From CAIQIA01 sp049317465 (GTDB lineage: Bacteria; Cyanobacteriota; Cyanobacteriia; PCC-6307; Cyanobiaceae), in assembly GCA_049317465.1 (NCBI GenBank), contig JBMOIF010000002.1, forward strand, positions 1 to 64,000: DNA of 64,000 bases, written 5' to 3'. Below are positions 59,641 through 64,000 of this stretch, one piece after another. The number at the start of each line of letters is the position of its first letter. Position 1 is the stretch's first letter. The position numbers and the translations under genes were made by a program. The notes under the pieces were generated by a model that saw only the letters and a list, made by a program, of their open reading frames with translations, was not told the DNA's origin and did not search any database.

Positions 59641-60174
59641 ATGACCGGTCCGTCCCTGCGCCGCCTCGCCGACGGGCTCACTCTGCTGCGGGCTGGGCTG
59701 GGTCTGCCGCTGCTGCTCGTTCTGCAGGCCGGCTGGGGGTGGATGGGCTGGATGCTGCTGCTGGCCGGTGCCCTCACCGATGCCGCCGACGGCTGGGTGG
59801 CGCGCCGGGCCGGCGGCGGCAGCGCCTGGGGGGCCCGCCTGGACCCCCTCAGCGACAAGCTGCTGGTCTGCGCACCCCTGCTGCTGCTGGCCGCCGACGG
59901 TCGGCTGCCGCTCTGGGCGGTGTGGCTGCTGCTGGCCCGCGAACTGCTGATCACCGGCTGGCGACAGGACCGCCCTGGGGGAGGTCCGGCCTCGGCGGCC
60001 GGCAAGCTCAAGACCCTGGTGCAGGTGCTGGCGCTGCTGCTGCTGCTCTGGCCCGGTCCGGGCCAGGCCCTGGCCACTGCCGTGGGGCTGGCGGCCTTCT
60101 GGCTGGCCCTGGCCCTGGCTCTGCTGTCGGCCTGGGGCTATCTCAACCCGCCAGCAGGGTCGCATCCGCGCTGA
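59641..60174 (+). CDS. CDP-alcohol phosphatidyltransferase (PgsA-like)
   Basis: A 177-aa integral membrane enzyme of phospholipid synthesis. The family signature DGxxARx8GxxxDxxxD is present as DGWVARR...GARLDPLSDK (about residues 45-70). Several membrane spans follow, such as LLVCAPLLLLAADGRLPLW in part and ALLLLLWPGPGQALATAVG. The most likely product is phosphatidylglycerol phosphate, as PG is essential for cyanobacterial photosystems, but CDP-alcohol enzymes cannot be separated on motif alone. The 3' end overlaps the epimerase gene by 32 bp. Confidence 0.85.
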   Translation: MTGPSLRRLADGLTLLRAGLGLPLLLVLQAGWGWMGWMLLLAGALTDAADGWVARRAGGGSAWGARLDPLSDKLLVCAPLLLLAADGRLPLWAVWLLLARELLITGWRQDRPGGGPASAAGKLKTLVQVLALLLLLWPGPGQALATAVGLAAFWLALALALLSAWGYLNPPAGSHPR

Positions 60175-61063
60175 CATCCGGCGCTGCCGCCGGACGCAGG
60201 GCATAGTCCCGCTGGTGGCTGTCGGCAAGGGCCGCGGCCAGGTCGTACCGCGGACTCCAGGCCAGCTCACGCTCCAGCCGCTCCACCGAGGTGAGGAAGT
60301 GGCTGAGTCGCAGGGGGAAGGCCTTGCGGGCCTTGGGGTCAAGGTCGCGGGTGTCGAAGAAGCGCCGGTCGACGCTCGCCGGATCGACGCCACAGGCGCG
60401 GGCGGCGGCCTCCAGCAGGCCGAGCATGGTCACGCCCTGCCGGCCCGAGCAGTTGTAGATGCGGTTCGTGGCCGCATCCACCTCCAGACAGCGGGCCATG
60501 GCGAGGGCCAGGTCGTCCACGTGCCCCAGCTGGGTGATGGTGCTTCCGTCGCCGGGGATCGGCACGGGCAGGCGGTGCACGATCCGGTCGAAGAACCAGG
60601 CCTCGATCGGGTTGTAATTCCCGGGGCCGATGATGTAAGTGGGCCGGAAGCTGGTGAAGGGAATCCCCTCCCGGGCCAGCCAGGCTTCGGTCTCGGCCTT
60701 GCCGGCGTGGCGGCTGGCGGGGTCGGTGGCAGCCTCCTCGTCGAGGGGGAAGCTGGTGCTGTCGGCGTACACCCCCGCTGAGGAGACATAGACGAACCGG
60801 TGGGATGGAGCTCCCGTTCGGGCGACCACCGCCTGGCTGTCGGCCAGGGTGCGGCCGGAACTGTCGATGATCACGTCGAAGCGACGCCCCTCCAGGGCTT
60901 GCATCCCTTCGGTTGTGCTGCGATCGCCGGTCAGCGACTCGACGCCGTCGGGCAGGGGCTGGCGACCGCGGGTGAACAGCGTCAGGGCATGCCCCTGGGC
61001 CAGCAGCCGTGCCACCAGGGGAGGTCCGATGAATCGGGTGCCGCCCATCACCAGGATCTTCAT
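60143..61063 (-). CDS. NAD-dependent epimerase/dehydratase family protein (CSP41-like)
   Basis: A 306-aa extended short-chain dehydrogenase fold. It opens ILVMGGTRFIGPPLVARLLAQ (nucleotide-binding loop GGTRFIG), then FVYVSSAGVYADS and FRPTYIIGPGNYNPIEAWFF. GGTRFIG and YIIGPGNYNPIE are characteristic of the group that includes chloroplast CSP41 RNA-binding proteins. The usual YxxxK catalytic pair is not obvious, in line with CSP41 being non-enzymatic. ATG at 61061-61063 is the natural start; the open frame upstream is antisense to hisA. Confidence 0.85.
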   Translation of the reverse strand: MKILVMGGTRFIGPPLVARLLAQGHALTLFTRGRQPLPDGVESLTGDRSTTEGMQALEGRRFDVIIDSSGRTLADSQAVVARTGAPSHRFVYVSSAGVYADSTSFPLDEEAATDPASRHAGKAETEAWLAREGIPFTSFRPTYIIGPGNYNPIEAWFFDRIVHRLPVPIPGDGSTITQLGHVDDLALAMARCLEVDAATNRIYNCSGRQGVTMLGLLEAAARACGVDPASVDRRFFDTRDLDPKARKAFPLRLSHFLTSVERLERELAWSPRYDLAAALADSHQRDYALRPAAAPDVSADATLLAG

Positions 61064-61153
61064 GGAGCCAACGCGCCGGATGCGCCGCCATTCAACCCCC
61101 CGAAGGGGGGGCGGCGAGGCTGAAGGGAAGATGGAGCCAGCATTCCGGCGCCG

Positions 61154-61927
61154 ATGGAGATCATCCCGGCCATTGATCTGCTCGATGGCCATTGCGTTCG
61201 CCTGCATCAGGGCGACTACGACCGCGTCACCCGCTTCGCCGACGACCCTGTGCGCCAGGCGCTGGAGTGGGAGCGGCAGGGGGCTCCGCGGCTCCACCTG
61301 GTCGACCTCGACGGTGCCCGCAGCGGTGAGGCCGTGAATGACGCGGTGGTGCGGGCGATCACCGCCGCCCTTGCCATTCCGGTTCAGCTGGGTGGTGGCG
61401 TGCGCAGCCGCGACCGGGCCGAAGACCTGCTGGCCTGCGGTCTGGATCGGGTGATCCTGGGCACGGTGGCCATCGAGCAGCCGGCTCTGGTCCATGAGCT
61501 GGCGGCTGCCCATCCCGGCCGCATCGTCGTCGGCATCGATGCCCGCGACGGACGGGTCGCCACCCGCGGCTGGATCGAGGAGAGCAGCGTCGAGGCCACG
61601 GCCCTGGCGATGAGCCTCGCCGACAGCGGTATCACCGCCATCATCAGCACCGACATCGCCACCGACGGCACCCTGGCGGGGCCCAACCGCGAGGCCCTGC
61701 GCGCCATGGCCGCTGCCGCTGCGCCGGTTCCGGTGATCGCCTCGGGCGGCATCGGTGATCTGGCCGATGTGCTCAGCCTGCTGGCCCTTGAACCGCTGGG
61801 AGTGCACGGGGTGGTCGTCGGCCGGGCTCTTTACGACGGCCGCCTCGACCTGGCCGAGGCGATCACCGCCGTGGGACCGGCGCGCTGGCAGGACCCGCCC
61901 GTCAGCTCCGACATTTCCATCGCCTGA
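61154..61927 (+). CDS. hisA: ProFAR isomerase (1-(5-phosphoribosyl)-5-[(5-phosphoribosylamino)methylideneamino]imidazole-4-carboxamide isomerase)
   Basis: Fourth step of histidine synthesis, a half-barrel-duplicated TIM barrel of 257 aa. The N-terminal half has IPAIDLLDGHCVRLHQGDYD with the first catalytic aspartate, and the C-terminal half has ISTDIATDGTLAGPN with the second. Phosphate loops are VQLGGGVRSRDRAEDL and VIASGGIGDLADVL. hisZ lies 41 kb upstream; other his genes are not here. It is divergent from the epimerase gene (90-bp spacer). Confidence 0.96.
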   Translation: MEIIPAIDLLDGHCVRLHQGDYDRVTRFADDPVRQALEWERQGAPRLHLVDLDGARSGEAVNDAVVRAITAALAIPVQLGGGVRSRDRAEDLLACGLDRVILGTVAIEQPALVHELAAAHPGRIVVGIDARDGRVATRGWIEESSVEATALAMSLADSGITAIISTDIATDGTLAGPNREALRAMAAAAAPVPVIASGGIGDLADVLSLLALEPLGVHGVVVGRALYDGRLDLAEAITAVGPARWQDPPVSSDISIA

Positions 61928-62017
61928 CACCGTCACCGTTCATGACAGCGTCAGCGTCCACGACCGTGGGGCCTTTATTTCTGCAGGGCAGATCACTGGA
62001 CACAGGCTTAAACTGAA

Positions 62018-62036
62018 GCGAATTCTCGATATTCGC
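62018..62036. promoter_or_regulatory. Inverted repeat upstream of the Fur-family gene, possible operator
   Basis: GCGAATTCTCGATATTCGC: perfect 6-bp arms (GCGAAT/ATTCGC) separated by 7 bp, ending 2 bp before the proposed start. Fur-family regulators bind AT-rich inverted repeats near their own promoters, so this could be an autoregulatory site. Not a match to the classical Fur box. Confidence 0.35.
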
Positions 62037-62038
62037 CG

Positions 62039-62515
62039 TTGCGCTCGTCAGCGCCGCCATCACCCCTGGACCCCACATCCTCGTCGTCCATCTCCCCCTC
62101 CCGTGGGCTTGAGGGCGCCTATCGAGACTGCCGTTCCCGGGGCCTGCGTCTCAGCCGCCAGCGCCGTCTGGTGCTCGAAATCCTGTGGCGCACCGGTGGT
62201 CATCTGAGCGCCCGAGACATTTTCGAGCAGCTCAATGCAGACGGCCGTCGCATCGGCCACACCTCGGTGTATCAGAACCTTGAATCCCTGCACGAGAACG
62301 GGGTGATCGAGTGCCTGGACCGGGCCGGCGGGCGTCTGTATGGCCATCGCACCGATCCCCACAGCCACCTCACCTGCCTCGAGAGCGGAGAAATCAGCGA
62401 CATCGACATTCAGCTTCCCCCTGATCTGCTGCGGCAGATCGAGCTGGCCACCGGCTTCGAGATCGAGTCGTACAGCCTGCAGCTTCAGGGCAGGCCCCGG
62501 ACTGCTCCGGCGTGA
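62039..62515 (+). CDS. Fur-family transcriptional regulator lacking the usual CxxC zinc site
   Basis: A 158-aa metal- or peroxide-responsive repressor of the Fur/PerR/Zur family. The winged helix is clear: RLSRQRRLVLEILWRTGGHL, then ARDIFEQLNADGRRIGHTSV and YQNLESLHENGVIE. The regulatory half has RTDPHSHLTCLESGEISDID; where most Fur proteins have CxxC, only the first cysteine remains (CLES), and no second CxxC follows. It is thus of the structural-zinc-less type. No ATG is available before the domain, so the start is probably TTG 62039. The stop overlaps the GTG of the next gene. Confidence 0.85.
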   Translation: MRSSAPPSPLDPTSSSSISPSRGLEGAYRDCRSRGLRLSRQRRLVLEILWRTGGHLSARDIFEQLNADGRRIGHTSVYQNLESLHENGVIECLDRAGGRLYGHRTDPHSHLTCLESGEISDIDIQLPPDLLRQIELATGFEIESYSLQLQGRPRTAPA

Positions 62516-64000
62516 GGGCGGGGCTGCGGCTGCTGCTGCTCGCCCCTGCGTGGCAGCGGCAGGGTCTGGAGGCCTGGTTCACGGCCCGGCTGGCCGACCT
62601 CCGCCTGGTGAGCGAACCGACCCGCGACCTCGATCTCGTCCTGTGGGTGTTGCGCGGCGACGAGGCGCCGGGAACCATCGCCCACGATCTCGGTCTCGCC
62701 CGCGAGCGCTGGGGCCCGGTGCCCGTGCTCCTGGTGCTCTCGCTTGATCCTGCGGACCAGGCCGCAGGCTGGCTGGCCCTGCCAGTGGAGGGGCTGCTGC
62801 ATCAGCCCAGCGCCGAGCGCATGCTCGAGGCCCTTGAGGTGCTGGCCGACGGGGGACGGCTCGTCGACCTGCCGGTCGCCCCCCCCACCGCGGCCGCAGC
62901 ACCGCTGGAGGATGGTCTGGCGGCGCGGCTCCTGCGCAGCGGTCTGGCCGAGATCGCCGCCGAACGCCGCCGGCTGCAGGCCCTGGCCCGTCGCGGATCC
63001 CCCGGTTGGCTGTCCGGGCTGCTGTTGGCAGGGCGGCTGCGGGAGCTGGCGATGGCTGAACAGGTGCTGCGCCTGATCTGGCGCGTTCCGCCGGCTGCCC
63101 CCGTCCCCGATGTCGCCGGGGCAGCGGGTCCCCTGGTGGTTGCGGCTGCTCCCCTGCGGTACACCCTGCCGGACCGTCGGCCCCTCACCCTGCTCGCCCA
63201 CCTCGACGAACGCCTGCGGGAGGGCTGTCGCGATCTGGAACTCGGCGACGGTGCCGCCCCCCTCCTGGCCCTGGAGGCCCTGCTGCCGGAGCAGCGCAGC
63301 CAGCTGCTGCAGTCGCTGCTGCACGAGTTCCGCCTGCTGGTCGACCGCCTGGCCGCCGAAGCCCCGACCGCCGTCGACGATCCCTGGCGGCTGCAGCAGT
63401 CGCGCCTGCGCCGGCGGGCGCTGCAGGGACTGCTGGGGGCCTACACCCGCCTGCCCCGGGAGGGAGAGCTGGTGTCACCGCTCGAGTTGCTGCAGGACGA
63501 CCCACTGCTCGCCGAGGAGGATCCCGAACTGCCCGATCTCTGGCCCTGTCTGCAGGGGTTGCTCAGCGGTCGCCCCCTGCTGCTCAAGGGAACCCTCGTG
63601 GCACCGGATGAGCCCATCGCCCTGCTTGAGCTGCAGAGGCAGCTGAGCAACTGGCTCGTGCGCAATGCCGAGCTGATCGCCCGGCGTCTGCTGGAGGCCT
63701 CGGCGGCCTGGCCTGAGCTGCGCCGCGCCCTGCTGGTGGAGGAGCTGCTGGCAACCCGCGAACTGGAGCGGTTCCGCAATCGCCTCAATGCCCGTGACCG
63801 CTGGTTGGCGTTGGTCGAACGGCCGCGGGCGATCTTCGAGAGTCGGCGGCTGCTCTACGCCATCGAGAACCGTCGCATCGCCCCGCAGATGCAGCGCGAG
63901 ATCCGCGACGCCGAGCTCAGGCGCCTCGGCCTCTGGCCCCAGCTGGTGACCCTGCTGCTGGAGATCCGCGATGCCCTCGCCCCCCAGGTGGCGCTGCTCC
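62512..64000 (+). CDS. DUF3685 / Ycf55-type protein, 3' end outside the window
   Basis: Open to the window end, at least 496 codons. The GTG start overlaps the Fur-type stop codon (GTGA). The N terminus (about 1-125) reads like a degenerate receiver domain: LRLLLLAPAWQRQGLEAWFT, VPVLLVLSLDPADQ, then PVEGLLHQPSAERMLEALEV, but without the phosphorylatable aspartate in its usual place. The following helical region contains LLVEELLATRELERFRNRLN and WLALVERPRAIFESRRLLY, features of the Ycf55/DUF3685 family found in cyanobacteria and red-algal plastids. Function unknown. Confidence 0.75.
   Translation, partial: MRAGLRLLLLAPAWQRQGLEAWFTARLADLRLVSEPTRDLDLVLWVLRGDEAPGTIAHDLGLARERWGPVPVLLVLSLDPADQAAGWLALPVEGLLHQPSAERMLEALEVLADGGRLVDLPVAPPTAAAAPLEDGLAARLLRSGLAEIAAERRRLQALARRGSPGWLSGLLLAGRLRELAMAEQVLRLIWRVPPAAPVPDVAGAAGPLVVAAAPLRYTLPDRRPLTLLAHLDERLREGCRDLELGDGAAPLLALEALLPEQRSQLLQSLLHEFRLLVDRLAAEAPTAVDDPWRLQQSRLRRRALQGLLGAYTRLPREGELVSPLELLQDDPLLAEEDPELPDLWPCLQGLLSGRPLLLKGTLVAPDEPIALLELQRQLSNWLVRNAELIARRLLEASAAWPELRRALLVEELLATRELERFRNRLNARDRWLALVERPRAIFESRRLLYAIENRRIAPQMQREIRDAELRRLGLWPQLVTLLLEIRDALAPQVALL

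Noticed and set aside
1..64000. Mobile elements, prophage or CRISPR arrays
   Set aside because: No transposase, integrase, phage structural gene, terminal inverted repeats or regularly spaced repeats were seen on reading; gene content is chromosomal core plus the ligase cassette.

Overview
The window is a chromosomal segment of a high-GC unicellular cyanobacterium of the alpha-cyanobacterial (Synechococcus/Cyanobium) type. The case rests on gene content: photosystem I psaK, the tiny cytochrome b6f gene petN, thf1/psb29, ycf35- and ycf55-type genes, cyanobacterial DUF families (DUF2499, DUF3593, DUF3110, DUF2103) and a 6S RNA locus beside purK. Genes are packed on both strands, many with 4-bp ATGA/GTGA overlaps. 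No insertion sequence, prophage, CRISPR array or rRNA is visible.

Layout. 0-12 kb: amidase, M61 peptidase and ycf35-type operon (-); purN, argC, ribBA, a cyclophilin, mtnP; then a minus-strand operon dnaK - J-domain protein - DUF3110 - murQ. 12-17.2 kb: a phosphate-uptake island with pstS (own terminator), pstCAB, and a convergent sphX-type binding protein behind a bidirectional terminator. 17.3-26.1 kb: tRNA-Ser(GGA), two ferredoxins, an inositol-phosphatase-family enzyme, hisZ, htpG, rpmB, a lumen-targeted PrxQ, csaB, a CHAD protein, the DUF2499/DUF3593 membrane pair and psaK. 26-35 kb: dxs, ilvA, scpB, yggT, mazG, pyk, a MacB-type permease, a Nudix hydrolase.

35-41 kb is a proteolysis and thylakoid-maintenance neighbourhood: ftsH, clpP, thf1, clpS and petN, with a newly noticed 43-aa single-span ORF behind petN. 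40.9-41.1 kb holds a rod-shaped RNA, called here as 6S RNA, directly downstream of purK. 42-51.7 kb has an orphan sugar-ABC permease, aroB, a DUF185 methyltransferase, a TPM-domain lumenal protein, a GH104-type lysozyme-like enzyme with a 510-bp upstream gap, a glycosyltransferase/phosphoesterase pair, nadA and a class I aldolase.

51.8-59.1 kb is the main accessory-looking block: a four-gene DNA-damage cassette (MBL-fold exonuclease, ATP-dependent DNA ligase, Lhr-type helicase, PdeM-type phosphoesterase) with each gene overlapping the next, followed by a membrane-anchored protein whose best start overlaps the pdeM stop by 4 bp. 59-64 kb returns to housekeeping: CBS protein, CDP-alcohol phosphatidyltransferase, epimerase, hisA, an atypical Fur-family regulator and a ycf55/DUF3685 gene that runs off the end.

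A window-wide pattern is that convergent gene pairs nearly always abut or overlap at their 3' ends (7 of 15 pairs overlap by 10-43 bp). All identifications come from reading motifs; no database search was run.
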